From: an uncultured Alphaproteobacteria bacterium
Lineage (GTDB): Bacteria > Pseudomonadota > Alphaproteobacteria > Rhizobiales > Aestuariivirgaceae
Reading direction: 5' to 3'
DNA length: 64,000 bases
Assembly: GCA_937873445.1 (NCBI GenBank)
Contig: CALMWF010000046.1
Coordinates: 62,001-126,000 of the forward strand
Positions 31,337 through 41,445 of this stretch are shown one piece after another. Both the position numbers and the translations under genes were made by a program. The notes beneath the pieces were generated by a model. The model searched no databases and was not told where the DNA came from. It saw only the letters and a program-made list of their open reading frames with translations. Numbering within the stretch: the stretch's first letter is position 1; each line of letters begins with the position of its first letter.

Positions 31337-31809
31337 TGAAAACCGACAAGAAGACTGCCGACTCCCGCAGGCTCAAGGGCGATGTGCTGATCGTTGAGGC
31401 CCGCTTCTATGACGATCTCGCCGATGAACTGGCCAAGGGTGCCATTGCCGCGCTGGAGGCAGCGGGCGTCAACTGGGCGCGCATTGCCGTGCCGGGGGCA
31501 TTGGAAATTCCGGGCGCCATCGCCATTGCCGAGGAGGAGCTGGAATTCGACGCCTATGTGGCGCTGGGCACCGTGATCCGTGGCGAAACCGGCCACTATG
31601 ACATTGTCGCCGGTGAAAGTGCCCGCGCCCTCATGGACCTTACCCTGCAGGGTCTGGCCATCGGCAATGGCATTCTCACCGTCGAAACCATGGAGCAGGC
31701 CTGGGCCCGCGCCCGGGTGAGCGACATGAACAAGGGGGCAGGGGCGGCCGAGGCGGCGCTGGCGCTGCTTGGCCACCGCCGCGCCTTCCGCAAGGCCAAG
31801 AAGAAATGA
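31333..31809 (+). CDS. ribH: 6,7-dimethyl-8-ribityllumazine synthase
   Basis: A 158-residue enzyme that forms lumazine from the ribitylamino-pyrimidine and dihydroxybutanone phosphate, usually as a pentamer or 60-mer shell. Motifs [20 protein letters not shown] and NGILTVET are present. Adjacent ATGs at 31333 and 31336 are both possible; the first overlaps the ribE stop. A ribB/ribA gene is not in this cluster. The stop overlaps the nusB start by four bases. Confidence 0.96.
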   Translation: MMKTDKKTADSRRLKGDVLIVEARFYDDLADELAKGAIAALEAAGVNWARIAVPGALEIPGAIAIAEEELEFDAYVALGTVIRGETGHYDIVAGESARALMDLTLQGLAIGNGILTVETMEQAWARARVSDMNKGAGAAEAALALLGHRRAFRKAKKK

Positions 31810-32288
31810 CCAGCACCGCCAAGGCCCGCAAGCCCGGCCCCACCACCCGCGCCGCGGCCCGCCTCGGCGCGGTGCAGGCGCTTTACCAGATGGATCTGGC
31901 GGGCACCGATGTGGGCGAGACGCTGGCCCAGTTTGCCACCCGCGCGCAGGGCGAGGATTTTGACGGCGGCCAGTGCGGCGAGGCTGATACCAAGCTGCTG
32001 CGCGAGGTGGTGGAGGGGGCGGTGCGCGAACAGTCCACCCTCGATCCCGCCGTGGACCATATTCTCGACAAGGACTGGCCGCTGCACCGGCTGGATGCCA
32101 CGGTGCGCGCCATTCTGCGTGCCGCGGCCTATGAGCTGATGTTCCGCGAGGCTACCCCGGCCAAGGTGGCGATCACCGAATATGTCGCCGTGGCCGATGC
32201 CTTCTTCGGCGCGGAGGAGCCGCGCTTTGTCAACGGCGTGCTGAACGCGCTGGCCCGCCAGCGCCGGCCGGCGGAATTCGGCCTGTGA
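31806..32288 (+). CDS. nusB: Transcription antitermination protein NusB
   Basis: A 160-residue all-helical RNA-binding protein that, with NusE (S10), binds boxA and supports antitermination on rRNA operons. [14 protein letters not shown] near the N-terminus and [18 protein letters not shown] followed by [10 protein letters not shown] are family hallmarks. It overlaps ribH by four bases, and the following MFS gene starts within its stop codon. Confidence 0.95.
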   Translation: MTSTAKARKPGPTTRAAARLGAVQALYQMDLAGTDVGETLAQFATRAQGEDFDGGQCGEADTKLLREVVEGAVREQSTLDPAVDHILDKDWPLHRLDATVRAILRAAAYELMFREATPAKVAITEYVAVADAFFGAEEPRFVNGVLNALARQRRPAEFGL

Positions 32289-33520
32289 CCCAGACTGCCG
32301 CCATCCCGGCCGCCGACGCCGAAGCCCGGCGCACCATCCTGCTGCTGGCGGTGTCGCAGGCGCTCTATTCCAACGCCACCATCCTGCTCTTTGCCTCGGC
32401 CTCGCTGGTGGGGGTCATGCTGGCCCCCAGCACAGCGCTGGCCACATTGCCCATCACCACCTTTGTGGTCGGGTCGGCCCTGTGCACCATTCCGGCCGCC
32501 CTGCTGATGCAGCGCTTTGGCCGCAAGCCGGGCTTTGCCCTCGGGGCACTGGCGGGCGTGGCCGGGGCGCTTCTGGCGGCGGCGGCCATTTTCCAGGCCA
32601 GTTTCGTGCTGTTCTGCCTGGCCACGGCCATGCAGGGGGTGTTTCAGGCCTTCGCGGGCTATTACCGTTTTGCCGCCGTGGAGGTGGCCAGCCCGCGCAC
32701 CCGCCATCTTGCCATCTCCTGGGTGCTGACCGGCGGCGTGGTGGCCGCTGTCACCGGCACGCTGCTCACCACCGCCACCGCCGATCTGCTGGTGCCCTAC
32801 AGTTTCGCCGGGTCCTACCTGGCCAGTGCGGTTCTGTCGGTGCTGGCTCTGGTCATCATTCTCATGCTTGACCTGCCAAAACCCAGTGCCGAGGTGGTGT
32901 CGGGCCCGCGCCGCTCATGGGCTGCGCTGATGGCCAATCCGCGCCTGCCGGCGGCCATTGCCACGGCGGCCATTTCCTATGCCATGATGAACCTCATGAT
33001 GACCGGCGCGCCGGTGGCCATGGTGGGCTGCGGCTTTGCCCCCTCGGACGCCTCCTGGGTCATCCAGTGGCATGTGCTGGCCATGTATGTGCCCAGCTTC
33101 TTCACCGGCCATCTCATCAAGGCCTATGGCGCGGAGCGCATTGCCGCCCTGGGCATGGCGCTGCTGCTGGCGGCGGCGGCGGCCGGCCTGTCGGGTCTGG
33201 ATTTCGACCGTTTTGCCGTGGCCCTGGTGCTGCTGGGCCTGGGCTGGAATTTCGGCTTCATCGGCGCCACCACCATCCTCACCGAAACCTATGAACCGGC
33301 CGAGCGGGCCAAGGTGCAGGGCGGCAATGATTTCACCGTGGCCGTCACCACCGCCAGCGCGTCCTTCCTGTCCGGCCAGATACTCAGTCGTTTCGGCTGG
33401 CACGGCGTCAATATCACCCTCATCCCCTTTGCCGTGGCGGGTCTGTTCATACTGGTCTGGTTGTGGCGCCATCCCGCCAGCCGCGCCGCCCGGGCCGAGG
33501 CGCTTCCCCCCGCCGCTTAA
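32285..33520 (+). CDS. MFS transporter, substrate unknown
   Basis: A 411-residue protein with about 12 hydrophobic helices of the major facilitator superfamily, with the loop-2 motif [11 protein letters not shown] near residues 77-87. The GTG start at 32285 overlaps the nusB stop. The sequence does not give a substrate; neighbours are riboflavin, nusB and hppA genes, so export of a flavin-related compound is only a guess. In many relatives thiL stands at this position; it is not present here. Confidence 0.88.
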   Translation: MTQTAAIPAADAEARRTILLLAVSQALYSNATILLFASASLVGVMLAPSTALATLPITTFVVGSALCTIPAALLMQRFGRKPGFALGALAGVAGALLAAAAIFQASFVLFCLATAMQGVFQAFAGYYRFAAVEVASPRTRHLAISWVLTGGVVAAVTGTLLTTATADLLVPYSFAGSYLASAVLSVLALVIILMLDLPKPSAEVVSGPRRSWAALMANPRLPAAIATAAISYAMMNLMMTGAPVAMVGCGFAPSDASWVIQWHVLAMYVPSFFTGHLIKAYGAERIAALGMALLLAAAAAGLSGLDFDRFAVALVLLGLGWNFGFIGATTILTETYEPAERAKVQGGNDFTVAVTTASASFLSGQILSRFGWHGVNITLIPFAVAGLFILVWLWRHPASRAARAEALPPAA

Positions 33521-33531
33521 CCAAGCCTTAA
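33517..33531 (+). promoter_or_regulatory. Perfect CtrA-type box upstream of hppA
   Basis: TTAA-CCAAGCC-TTAA matches the full CtrA consensus TTAA-N7-TTAA exactly. It overlaps the stop codon of the MFS gene and lies 125 bases before the hppA start, in otherwise GC-rich DNA. Regulation of hppA by CtrA is inference. Confidence 0.5.
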
Positions 33532-33656
33532 GGCCCATTGCGCGGCTGGCCCGCTTTTGGCATATCGCAGCGCACAAGCCGGGCCAGGACCGGGATGGGG
33601 CGATTCCGCCCCCACAGCGTCCTGAACCGGGGCAACACAAACCAAAGGGTATCTCC

Positions 33657-35756
33657 ATGGCTACCGCACTCTGGCTGATCGTGCTCGCGGGCGCGCTCTC
33701 CATCGTGTACGGCATCGTTACCACCCGCGGCCTTCTGGCCGCCGATGCCGGCACCGCCCGCATGCAGGAAATTTCCGCCGCCGTCCGTGAGGGCGCGCAG
33801 GCCTATCTCAAGCGCCAATACACCACCATCGCCTTCGTTGGCGTGGCCATTTTCGCCATCGCCTTCTTCCTGCTCGGCTGGAAGTCGGCGGTCGGCTTCG
33901 CCATCGGCGCCTTCCTTTCCGGCCTCGCCGGTTTCATCGGCATGAACGTGTCGGTGCGCGCCAATGTGCGCGTGGCGCAGGCGGCCACCAAGTCGCTGGC
34001 CGGCGGCCTTGACCTCGCCTTCAAGTCGGGCGCGGTGACGGGTCTCCTGGTGGCCGGTCTGGGCCTTCTCGGCGTCACCCTCTATTTCTTCTTCCTCACC
34101 GGCGTTCTGGGCCTCAACCCCACCAGCCGCGATGTGGTTGATCCCCTGATCGCGCTGTCCTTCGGCGCCTCTCTCATCTCCATCTTCGCCCGTCTCGGCG
34201 GCGGCATCTTCACCAAGGGTGCGGACGTCGGCGGCGACATGGTGGGCAAGGTCGAGGCCGGCATTCCCGAGGATGATCCGCGCAACCCCGCCACCATTGC
34301 CGACAACGTCGGCGACAATGTCGGTGACTGCGCCGGCATGGCCGCTGACCTGTTTGAAACCTATGTGGTGACCGCGGTTGCCACCATGGTGCTGGCCGCC
34401 ATTGCCCTGCCGGAAGCCTACAAGATTTCCGGCATGGTGCTGCCGCTGGCCATTGGCGGCGCCTGCGTCGTCACCTCCATCATCGGCACCTTCTTCGTCA
34501 AGCTCGGTGCCTCCAACAACATCATGGGCGCTCTCTACAAGGGCGTCATTGCCACCGGCGTTCTGTCGCTGGCGGTGCTCTATCCGGTCATCTCGCTGGT
34601 GTTCAACGGCATGGGCGGCGACCTCGGCGGCTTCACGCCCATGGCGCTCTACTGGTGCGGCGTGGTCGGCCTGCTCATCACCGCCGCCATCATCTGGATC
34701 ACCGAATACTACACCGGCACCGGCAAGCGCCCGGTGAATTCCATTGCCGAAGCCTCCATCACCGGCCATGGCACCAACGTCATCCAGGGTCTTGCCGTGT
34801 CCATGGAAGCCACCGCCCTTCCGGCGCTGGTCATCGTGGCCGGCATCATCGTCACCTTTAACCTCGCCGGTCTGTTCGGCGTGGCGGTGGCGGTCACCAC
34901 CATGCTGTCTCTGGCCGGCATGATCGTGGCGCTCGACGCCTTTGGCCCGGTCACCGACAACGCCGGCGGCATTGCCGAAATGGCCGGCCTGCCGAAGGAA
35001 GTGCGCAAGAACACCGACGCGCTCGACGCCGTGGGCAACACCACCAAGGCCGTGACCAAGGGCTATGCCATCGGTTCGGCGGGCCTTGGCGCGCTGGTGC
35101 TGTTTGCTGCCTACACCCAGGACCTCAAGACCTTCTTCGGCGGCGTGCCGGTCTCCTTCGACCTGTCCAGCCCCTATGTGGTCGTGGGCCTGCTGTTTGG
35201 CGGTCTGCTGCCCTATCTGTTCGGTGGCATGTCCATGACCGCGGTGGGCCGTGCGGCCCAGTCGGTGGTCATCGAGGTGCGCCGCCAGTTCAAGGAAGAC
35301 CCCGGCATCATGAAGGGCACCTCCAAGCCCGACTATGCCCGCGCGGTCGACCTGCTGACCCGCTCGGCGATCAAGGAAATGATCCTGCCGTCGCTGCTGC
35401 CGGTGCTGTCGCCCATCGTGGTCTATTACGTCATCAAGGCCATTGCCGGTCAGGCACAGGCCTTTGCGGCGGTGGGCGCCATGCTCATGGGTGTCATCGT
35501 CACCGGCATCTTCGTCGCCATCTCCATGACGGCGGGCGGCGGTGCCTGGGACAACGCCAAGAAGTCCTTTGAGGACGGCTTCGTCGACTCCAAGGGCGTG
35601 AAGCACCTCAAGGGCTCGGACGCCCACAAGGCCTCCGTCACCGGCGACACCGTCGGCGACCCCTACAAGGACACGGCGGGCCCCGCCGTGAACCCGATGA
35701 TCAAGATCACCAACATCGTGGCCCTGCTGCTGCTCGCGGTCCTTGCCGCGCACTGA
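33657..35756 (+). CDS. hppA: Proton-translocating membrane pyrophosphatase
   Basis: A 699-residue integral membrane pump that couples pyrophosphate hydrolysis to proton export across the inner membrane. Substrate motifs are [21 protein letters not shown] and the acidic [13 protein letters not shown], with further Asp residues in the C-terminal part. [10 protein letters not shown] has Lys at the position that makes the K+-independent class, as in Rhodospirillum rubrum. ATG 33657 follows AAAGGGT. The upstream frame to 33036 is not part of the gene. Confidence 0.97.
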   Translation: MATALWLIVLAGALSIVYGIVTTRGLLAADAGTARMQEISAAVREGAQAYLKRQYTTIAFVGVAIFAIAFFLLGWKSAVGFAIGAFLSGLAGFIGMNVSVRANVRVAQAATKSLAGGLDLAFKSGAVTGLLVAGLGLLGVTLYFFFLTGVLGLNPTSRDVVDPLIALSFGASLISIFARLGGGIFTKGADVGGDMVGKVEAGIPEDDPRNPATIADNVGDNVGDCAGMAADLFETYVVTAVATMVLAAIALPEAYKISGMVLPLAIGGACVVTSIIGTFFVKLGASNNIMGALYKGVIATGVLSLAVLYPVISLVFNGMGGDLGGFTPMALYWCGVVGLLITAAIIWITEYYTGTGKRPVNSIAEASITGHGTNVIQGLAVSMEATALPALVIVAGIIVTFNLAGLFGVAVAVTTMLSLAGMIVALDAFGPVTDNAGGIAEMAGLPKEVRKNTDALDAVGNTTKAVTKGYAIGSAGLGALVLFAAYTQDLKTFFGGVPVSFDLSSPYVVVGLLFGGLLPYLFGGMSMTAVGRAAQSVVIEVRRQFKEDPGIMKGTSKPDYARAVDLLTRSAIKEMILPSLLPVLSPIVVYYVIKAIAGQAQAFAAVGAMLMGVIVTGIFVAISMTAGGGAWDNAKKSFEDGFVDSKGVKHLKGSDAHKASVTGDTVGDPYKDTAGPAVNPMIKITNIVALLLLAVLAAH

Positions 35757-35775
35757 GCCAGACCATCGCAACGGA

Positions 35776-35803
35776 AAGGCCGGGGTTTATCCCCGGCCTT
35801 TTT
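35776..35803 (+). terminator. Rho-independent terminator after hppA
   Basis: A perfect 10-bp stem, AAGGCCGGGG/CCCCGGCCTT, with a TTTAT loop, followed by a T-run, 20 bases after the hppA stop. Confidence 0.92.
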
Positions 35804-35929
35804 GTTTGCCCCGAAATTGCCCCACATGCGGCGGGCATGGCCGCGAAATGGCCCGATCACGGCCAATAACGCCCGTTAACCATACCGTGAACCGGGGACA
35901 GGGACGGCGCATTTCGAGGGGAATGCGCG

Positions 35930-36652
35930 ATGAGCGGCAAACGTGTTCTGTGCGGTGTGTTGGCGTTCCTGTGTGTGTCCGGTTCCAGCGCCGGAGCCGA
36001 AGAGGTGAACCGGCTGGGCAAGACCAGCCGTGAACTGGTGGCCTTCTTTGCCCCCAAGCCCGCAGCCACCTCCTGGGTGGGGCGTTATATCGGCGCCACG
36101 CTGGGCTGGGCCTTTGGCTCCTCCACCCAGCATTATAACCGTGCCGGTGATCATGGCACCGCCACCCTGGAACCCGATGGCCCGGCAGCGGCCGTGACCC
36201 TTGGCCAGAACTGGCTGGTGGGCGATGGCCTGATGCTGGGTGTGGAGGGCGATCTTGGCCTTCTCAACGCCAGTCAGCCGGCCACCCCCGTCTATGACGG
36301 CCATGTCTGGTCAAGCCAGATGGGCCCCGTTTATGCCACCGCCAGGGGCAGGGCGGGCTATTTCGTGCAGGACGACACCATGCTGTTCCTGACCGGCGGC
36401 CTGGCCATCACCAGCATTGATGACACCTCCATTGGCAACACCGAAGGCGAGACCGCCATCAAGCGCGGCCTGCGCGCCGGTCTGGCGCTGGGCGGCGGGG
36501 TGGAATATCAGTGGGATCCGCAATGGACGGTGCGCGCCGAATACATGCACATGGACTTCGGCACGGCCTCGGGCCACAGCGCCAATGACGAGGCCTTCAG
36601 CTTCGAACCCACCCTTGGCCTGTGGCGCATTGGCGCCAGCATGAAGTTCTGA
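35930..36652 (+). CDS. Outer-membrane beta-barrel protein
   Basis: A 240-residue protein with a signal peptide (MSGKRVLCG...SAGA) and a barrel domain of alternating strands: YIGATLGWAFGSS, AAVTLGQNWLVG, GRAGYFVQDDTMLFLTGGLAI, AGLALGGGVEYQWD, WTVRAEYMHMDFG. It ends in a C-terminal Phe, the sorting signal for BamA. It resembles the Omp25/Omp31/RopB-like family of alphaproteobacteria. Its own promoter is expected after the hppA terminator; TTAACCAT lies 46 bases upstream. GAGGGGA precedes ATG 35930. Confidence 0.85.
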   Translation: MSGKRVLCGVLAFLCVSGSSAGAEEVNRLGKTSRELVAFFAPKPAATSWVGRYIGATLGWAFGSSTQHYNRAGDHGTATLEPDGPAAAVTLGQNWLVGDGLMLGVEGDLGLLNASQPATPVYDGHVWSSQMGPVYATARGRAGYFVQDDTMLFLTGGLAITSIDDTSIGNTEGETAIKRGLRAGLALGGGVEYQWDPQWTVRAEYMHMDFGTASGHSANDEAFSFEPTLGLWRIGASMKF

Positions 36653-36664
36653 GAACCGCCCGGA

Positions 36665-37153
36665 TCATTTAGGCAGGCTGATGCCGCCGCCCGGACCGGC
36701 AACCCCGGGCGACGAGCGCAGAATGCCCCTGAAGATGTCCTGCAGGATGGTGAGTTCGCCACCCGCCACCGGCGTCTTGCGGTCATTGATGTTGATGATC
36801 TTGCCGTCTTCCAGACCATATTGGGCGAAGTTGGTCACCTGGTCGTTCTTGTTGAAGCGGATGGCCGTCACCTCGCGATTGGTTTCCACCGGCTGCAGGA
36901 ATGACCGGCTCTCGGTGGTGGAGGTGATGTAGTAATAGCTGTCGCCCTGGAAGTTGACGCTGGCGGTGGTTGACGGCGAGCCGAGAATGCCCTCCACCTC
37001 GGACTTGGCCATGCCCTCGGATATCTGTGCAAAGGCACCGGGCCGGGCATAATAGCCGCGGTGATTGATCTCCGGCGAACAGGCCGCCAGAAGGGTTGCA
37101 CAAGCGCCCGCGACCAGCCACATTGACGCCGAACCGATGAATTTCACTGTCAT
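36665..37153 (-). CDS. bamE: Outer-membrane assembly lipoprotein BamE (SmpA/OmlA)
   Basis: A 162-residue lipoprotein of the BAM complex that inserts barrels into the outer membrane. The lipobox is LLAAC with lipidated C25, followed by the SmpA domain (GMAKSEVEGILGSPS, VTAIRFNKNDQV). The distal part is Gly/Pro-rich. The start may be ATG 37153 or ATG 37168; the former gives a standard lipoprotein signal. It is on the opposite strand to its neighbours, and convergent with the beta-barrel gene, whose stop lies 12 bases away. Confidence 0.93.
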   Translation of the reverse strand: MTVKFIGSASMWLVAGACATLLAACSPEINHRGYYARPGAFAQISEGMAKSEVEGILGSPSTTASVNFQGDSYYYITSTTESRSFLQPVETNREVTAIRFNKNDQVTNFAQYGLEDGKIININDRKTPVAGGELTILQDIFRGILRSSPGVAGPGGGISLPK

Positions 37154-37228
37154 GACCAACCGCTGCATTATCCGGGGCCGAAACGCCCGCACCCTGTTTA
37201 GCCCGCTCGCCACCGCCGGAGCAAGCGC

Positions 37229-37735
37229 ATGAGCCTGTGGCCCTGGCGCAAGGCCGGAACCCGACCGGAGGAAGCCCTCTATGCGGCGATTGTGGCGGCG
37301 GCACGGCGGCCTCGCTTTTATGCCACAGGGGCGGTGCCCGACACGCTGGAAGGCCGCTTTGACATGGTGGTGCTGCACCTTGCCCTGGTGGTGGAGCGCC
37401 TGCAGGGCGAGGGCATGGACGAGCTTGTCCGCGCCCTGGTGGAACGTTTCGTCACCGGCATGGACGACGCGCTCCGCGAACTGGGGGCAAGTGATGTGAC
37501 GGTGGGCAAGAAGGTGCGCCGCATGGCCGAAGCCTTCTATGGCCGCGCTGCCGCCTATGGCGCGGCGGGCAATGACGAAACCGCCCTTGCCGCCGCTCTG
37601 GCGCGCAACCTGTGGCCCGATGTCGAGCCGCCGGGCGCACTGCCGGAACTGGCCCGCTGGGTGGTGGCAGCCAGGGCAGCGCTGGCCGCCCAGCCTGCTG
37701 CCGCCATGGCCCAGGGCACGGTGACATTCCCATGA
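37229..37735 (+). CDS. Ubiquinol-cytochrome c chaperone (CBP3-like)
   Basis: A 168-residue protein of the CBP3/UQCC1 family, which helps translate and assemble cytochrome b of the bc1 complex in mitochondria and alphaproteobacteria. The signature segments are FYATGAVPDTLEGRFDMVVLHLALVVERL and VGKKVRRMAEAFYGRAAAY. Its divergent neighbour is bamE, and the downstream DUF177 gene overlaps it by four bases. Confidence 0.9.
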   Translation: MSLWPWRKAGTRPEEALYAAIVAAARRPRFYATGAVPDTLEGRFDMVVLHLALVVERLQGEGMDELVRALVERFVTGMDDALRELGASDVTVGKKVRRMAEAFYGRAAAYGAAGNDETALAAALARNLWPDVEPPGALPELARWVVAARAALAAQPAAAMAQGTVTFP

Positions 37736-38259
37736 CCCGCACCCCCCGCAGCCCCGCCGTTGAATTTTCCCGCCCCATCGAGGTGGACCGGGTGCCCCGC
37801 ACTGGCAGCCATGAGAAGCTCAGGGCTGAACCCGGAGAATGCGAAAAACTGGCGCGCCGCCTGGCTGTGCCCCGGCTGTTTGCCCTCACGGCAGCACTTC
37901 ATGCCGCCCCCTGGCGCGGCGGCGGTCTGAAGGTCACAGGCAGCCTCACCGCCGAGCTGGAGCAGCTTTCGGTGGTGTCGCTGGAACCGTTTCGCACCAC
38001 CGTCACCTTCCCGGTGGAACGCTACTTCCTGCCCGCGGCCGAGGCCGATGCCGACGGGGCGGAAGACGCCGACCCCATCCACAATGGCGTGGTTGATCTG
38101 GGCGAGATGGTGGCCGAAACCCTGAGCCTTGAGCTTGACCCCTATCCGCGCCGTCCGGGCGAGGTTTTCGCCGCCGGCACTGCAACCGGAGAGGATGATG
38201 CGGCAAAGCCTGCCTCGCCCTTTTCCCATCTGGAAAAGTTACGGAACAAAGACCGTTGA
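37732..38259 (+). CDS. YceD/DUF177-family protein
   Basis: A 175-residue protein of the family named for large-rRNA accumulation in plants and bacteria. The pattern LKVTGSLTAELEQLSVVSLEPF is the DUF177 core, and PFSHLEKLRNK at the C-terminus is typical. It starts inside the stop codon of the chaperone gene. In many bacteria yceD precedes rpmF and plsX; here plsX follows 87 bases later without rpmF. Confidence 0.9.
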   Translation: MTRTPRSPAVEFSRPIEVDRVPRTGSHEKLRAEPGECEKLARRLAVPRLFALTAALHAAPWRGGGLKVTGSLTAELEQLSVVSLEPFRTTVTFPVERYFLPAAEADADGAEDADPIHNGVVDLGEMVAETLSLELDPYPRRPGEVFAAGTATGEDDAAKPASPFSHLEKLRNKDR

Positions 38260-38346
38260 TGCCCGGATTTTGCCTTTGTGCCATGGCTTCAAGGTCTTTA
38301 TGGTCCGGGCACGATTCCGCGCCCGTGCCCTCTTACCGGATGACCG

Positions 38347-39420
38347 ATGCCTGACACGCTGACCCTTTCCCTGGACGCCATGGGCGGAGACGCCGGACCG
38401 GAAATGGTGCTGCCGGCTGCCGCCATTGCCGCGGAGCGCCATCCCCGGGCCAATTTCCTGCTGTTCGGCGATGAGAAGCGCCTGACCCCGCTGCTGGCCC
38501 TGCAGCCGAAGCTCAAGCCCAGGGCCGTCATCCATCACTGTGATGTGGCCATCGCCATGCATGACAAGCCCAGCCAGGCCCTGCGCCAGGGCAGGGGCAA
38601 GAGCAGCATGTGGCTGGCCATCGACGCGGTGAAAAGGGGTGAGGCCCATGCCGCCGTTTCGGCGGGCAATACCGGCGCCCTCATGGCCATGTCGCGTTTC
38701 ATCCTGAAGATGCTGCCGGGCATTGAGCGGCCGGCGCTGGCCGCGCAATGGCCAACCCTGAAGGGTCAGAGCGTGGTGCTCGACCTTGGCGCCTCCATCG
38801 GCGCCGACGCCCGCCAGCTGCTGGAATTCGCCGTGATGGGCGAGGCCATGGCAAGCTGCCTGTTCGGCCTGAAGCAGCCCTCGGTGGGGCTGCTCAATGT
38901 CGGTGTTGAGGAAATCAAGGGGCTGGAGGAAGTGAAGAAGGCGGGCCGCCTGCTGCGCGAGCTGAAGCTTCCCATCCATTATCACGGCTTTGTTGAAGGG
39001 GATGACATCGGCAAGGGCACGGTGGACGTGGTGGTGACCGAGGGCTTCACCGGCAATATTGCGGTGAAGACCGCCGAAGGCACGGCGCGCATGATCGCCA
39101 CCCTGATGAAGGACGCCATGACGGCATCACTGTTGTCGAAAATCGGTGCGGCGCTGGCCTTTGGCGCCTTCCGCACCATCAAGGCCCGGCTCGACCCGTC
39201 CAAGCTGAACGGCGGCCTCATGCTGGGTCTCAACGGCGTGGTGGTGAAAGCCCATGGCGGCTCCGACGCGCTTGGTTATGCCACCGCCATTGATGTGGCG
39301 GTGCAGATGGTGAAGAACGGCCTCACCGCCAAGATTGCCGCCGACGTGGAAGAGGTGAATGCCCTGCTGGCGCAGGAGCCGGGCATGGCCGCCGCCATCC
39401 CACCGGGAGACGGCGCATGA
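38347..39420 (+). CDS. plsX: Phosphate acyltransferase PlsX
   Basis: A 357-residue peripheral membrane enzyme that makes acyl-phosphate from acyl-ACP for phospholipid synthesis. [15 protein letters not shown] at the N-terminus and [17 protein letters not shown] are family hallmarks, and [17 protein letters not shown] follows in the C-terminal half. The stop overlaps fabH by four bases. Confidence 0.96.
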   Translation: MPDTLTLSLDAMGGDAGPEMVLPAAAIAAERHPRANFLLFGDEKRLTPLLALQPKLKPRAVIHHCDVAIAMHDKPSQALRQGRGKSSMWLAIDAVKRGEAHAAVSAGNTGALMAMSRFILKMLPGIERPALAAQWPTLKGQSVVLDLGASIGADARQLLEFAVMGEAMASCLFGLKQPSVGLLNVGVEEIKGLEEVKKAGRLLRELKLPIHYHGFVEGDDIGKGTVDVVVTEGFTGNIAVKTAEGTARMIATLMKDAMTASLLSKIGAALAFGAFRTIKARLDPSKLNGGLMLGLNGVVVKAHGGSDALGYATAIDVAVQMVKNGLTAKIAADVEEVNALLAQEPGMAAAIPPGDGA

Positions 39421-40394
39421 CAGTGATTCATTCGGTGATTGCGGGCACCGGCTCTGCCCTGCCGAAACACGTCATGACCAATGAGGAGATCAGCGGCATC
39501 GTTGACACCAGCGACGAGTGGATCCGCGAGCGCACCGGAATCCGTGCCCGCCACATAGCCGGTGAGGGTGAAACCACCCGCAGCCTGGCCGTGGCCGCCG
39601 CCCGCGCCGCCCTGGCCAGCGCGCACATGACGCCCGCCGACATTGACCTCATTGTGCTGGCCACCTCCACCCCGGATAACACCTTTCCCGCCACGGCCAC
39701 CCAGGTTCAGGCCGACCTTGGCATTCATCACGGTGCCGCCTTTGACATGCAGGCGGTGTGCTCCGGCTTTGTCTTTGCGCTGACCACCGCCGATGCGCTG
39801 ATCCGCGCCGGCGGCGTGCGCGCGGCCCTGGTCATCGGCGCGGAAACCTTTTCGCGCATTCTCGACTGGACCGACCGCACCACCTGTGTGCTGTTCGGCG
39901 ATGGCGCCGGGGCGGTGGTGCTGAAGGCCGAAAGCGGCCACCACGGACCGGTGAAGCGTGGTGTTCTGGCCGCCAAGATCCATTCCGATGGCCGTCATGC
40001 CGGCAAGCTTTATGTTGACGGCGGCCCGTCCACCACCCGCACCGTGGGGGTGCTGAAAATGCAGGGCCGGGAAGTGTTCAAGCACGCCGTTGGCAATATT
40101 GCCGGCGTGGTGGAGGAAACCCTGGCGGCGGCCGGTCTTGGCATTGCTGATATTGACTGGTTTGTGCCCCATCAGGCCAATCTGCGCATTCTTGAAGGCA
40201 CCGCAAAGAAGCTTGGCATCGCCGAAGACCGCTTCATCATCACGCTCGACCGCCACGGCAATACCTCGGCGGCCTCCATTCCGCTGGCCCTGGACGAGGC
40301 GGTGCGCGATGGCCGCATCAAACCCGGCCAGCTGATTTTGATGGAGGCCATGGGCGGCGGCTTCACCTGGGGCGCGGTGCTGGTCCGCATGTAA
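39417..40394 (+). CDS. fabH: 3-oxoacyl-ACP synthase III
   Basis: A 325-residue condensing enzyme that starts fatty-acid synthesis from acetyl-CoA and malonyl-ACP. The catalytic triad is C115 (AVCSGF), H252 (VPHQANLRI) and N282 ([10 protein letters not shown]). It overlaps plsX, giving the common plsX-fabH pair, and ihfA lies downstream with its own promoter. Confidence 0.97.
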   Translation: MTVIHSVIAGTGSALPKHVMTNEEISGIVDTSDEWIRERTGIRARHIAGEGETTRSLAVAAARAALASAHMTPADIDLIVLATSTPDNTFPATATQVQADLGIHHGAAFDMQAVCSGFVFALTTADALIRAGGVRAALVIGAETFSRILDWTDRTTCVLFGDGAGAVVLKAESGHHGPVKRGVLAAKIHSDGRHAGKLYVDGGPSTTRTVGVLKMQGREVFKHAVGNIAGVVEETLAAAGLGIADIDWFVPHQANLRILEGTAKKLGIAEDRFIITLDRHGNTSAASIPLALDEAVRDGRIKPGQLILMEAMGGGFTWGAVLVRM

Positions 40395-40446
40395 ATGTGG
40401 GGACTTTGATAGTATCTCCTAAGCCATTGAGTTCCAATAATCTTCA

Positions 40447-40475
40447 TTGACCACTGCCGAGTCCCGGCTTAGACT
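40447..40475 (+). promoter_or_regulatory. Probable sigma-70 type promoter of ihfA with two GANTC sites
   Basis: TTGACC (-35) and TAGACT (-10) are separated by 17 bases, and the -10 is 24 bases before the ihfA start. GAGTC at 40459-40463 and GACTC at 40472-40476 are CcrM methylation sites; the second overlaps the -10. Confidence 0.45.
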
Positions 40476-40499
40476 CACGGCAAAGCACTGGGGAGAAGC

Positions 40500-40811
40500 A
40501 TGGGCAACAAAACTCTCACCCGCGCCGATCTGAGTGAGGCTGTCCACCGCGATATCGGTCTGTCGCGGTCGGAATCAGCCGACATGGTCAAGACGGTGCT
40601 GGACATGATTTCCGATGAGCTGGTGGCTGGTAAGAGCGTCAAGCTGTCGTCCTTCGGCACTTTCATGGTGCGCTCCAAGAACGGGCGCATCGGCCGCAAT
40701 CCCAAAACTGGCGAGGAAGTGCCGATCACCCCCCGCCGGGTTCTCGTCTTCCGTCCCAGTCAGATCATGAAGGCCATCATCAATGGCCAGACGCCGGGCG
40801 ACGAAGACTGA
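40500..40811 (+). CDS. ihfA: Integration host factor subunit alpha
   Basis: A 103-residue DNA-bending protein that dimerises with Ihf[15 protein letters not shown] and [26 protein letters not shown] carry the fold, and the Pro-containing arm tip that intercalates DNA is in GRNPKTG. GGGGAGA precedes ATG 40500 by two to four bases. A MerR regulator follows 17 bases later, as in many alphaproteobacteria. Confidence 0.96.
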   Translation: MGNKTLTRADLSEAVHRDIGLSRSESADMVKTVLDMISDELVAGKSVKLSSFGTFMVRSKNGRIGRNPKTGEEVPITPRRVLVFRPSQIMKAIINGQTPGDED

Positions 40812-40828
40812 GACGCGGGGAGGCCATT

Positions 40829-41365
40829 GTGGAAAAATCGCCGGACGCCTTCCGGACCATCAGCGAGGCCGCCGAAGAGATCGACGTGCCCCAGCATGTG
40901 CTGCGCTTCTGGGAAACCCGCTTTCCCCAGATCAAGCCCATGAAACGGGCGGGCGGGCGGCGCTATTACCGCCCCGCCGATGTCGATCTGCTCAAGGGCA
41001 TCCGCACCCTTCTCTATGGCGAGGGCTACACCATCAGGGGCGTGCAGCGCATCCTGAAGGAGGAGGGCGTTGCCTATGTGGTGGGCGTGGGCCGGGGTGA
41101 GGTTATTGCCCGCAAGTCTGATGCCGCCCGTGAAGGGGCGCCGGCACCGGGCACTGCCCGCGTGGCCCCGCGCCTGACCCGCGCCGCCGCCGTTCCGGGG
41201 CCTGGCCGCGCCCCCATGGCGCCCCATTTCGCCGGCAGCGACGGCGCGACCGCCGACCCCCGCGTGGTCCACAAGCTGTCCGACACCCATGCCGAGGCCC
41301 TGAAGGCCGCGCTGAAGGATCTGACCGACGCCCGCCGTCTGCTCGATCCGGCGGCCAGCCGCTGA
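40829..41365 (+). CDS. MerR-family transcriptional regulator
   Basis: A 178-residue regulator with an N-terminal winged-helix domain (about 7-80: [42 protein letters not shown]) and a poorly conserved Pro/Ala-rich middle. The C-terminus has a helical end (TDARRLLD). The start is GTG at 40829, with GGGGAGG five bases before it. It belongs to the ihfA-merR pair found across alphaproteobacteria. No metal-binding Cys is visible. Confidence 0.92.
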   Translation: MEKSPDAFRTISEAAEEIDVPQHVLRFWETRFPQIKPMKRAGGRRYYRPADVDLLKGIRTLLYGEGYTIRGVQRILKEEGVAYVVGVGRGEVIARKSDAAREGAPAPGTARVAPRLTRAAAVPGPGRAPMAPHFAGSDGATADPRVVHKLSDTHAEALKAALKDLTDARRLLDPAASR

Positions 41366-41445
41366 TCCCCCCGCCGACCGGGGCCATGACACGGCATTAA
41401 CCTCTTTTCACTACCCTTGCCCCTCGCTTGGCGGGATGCGGTCGA

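Noticed and set aside
33036-33656. Long in-frame extension upstream of hppA
   Set aside because: It lies over the MFS gene in another frame and lacks any feature; hppA starts at 33657 with the canonical membrane helix.
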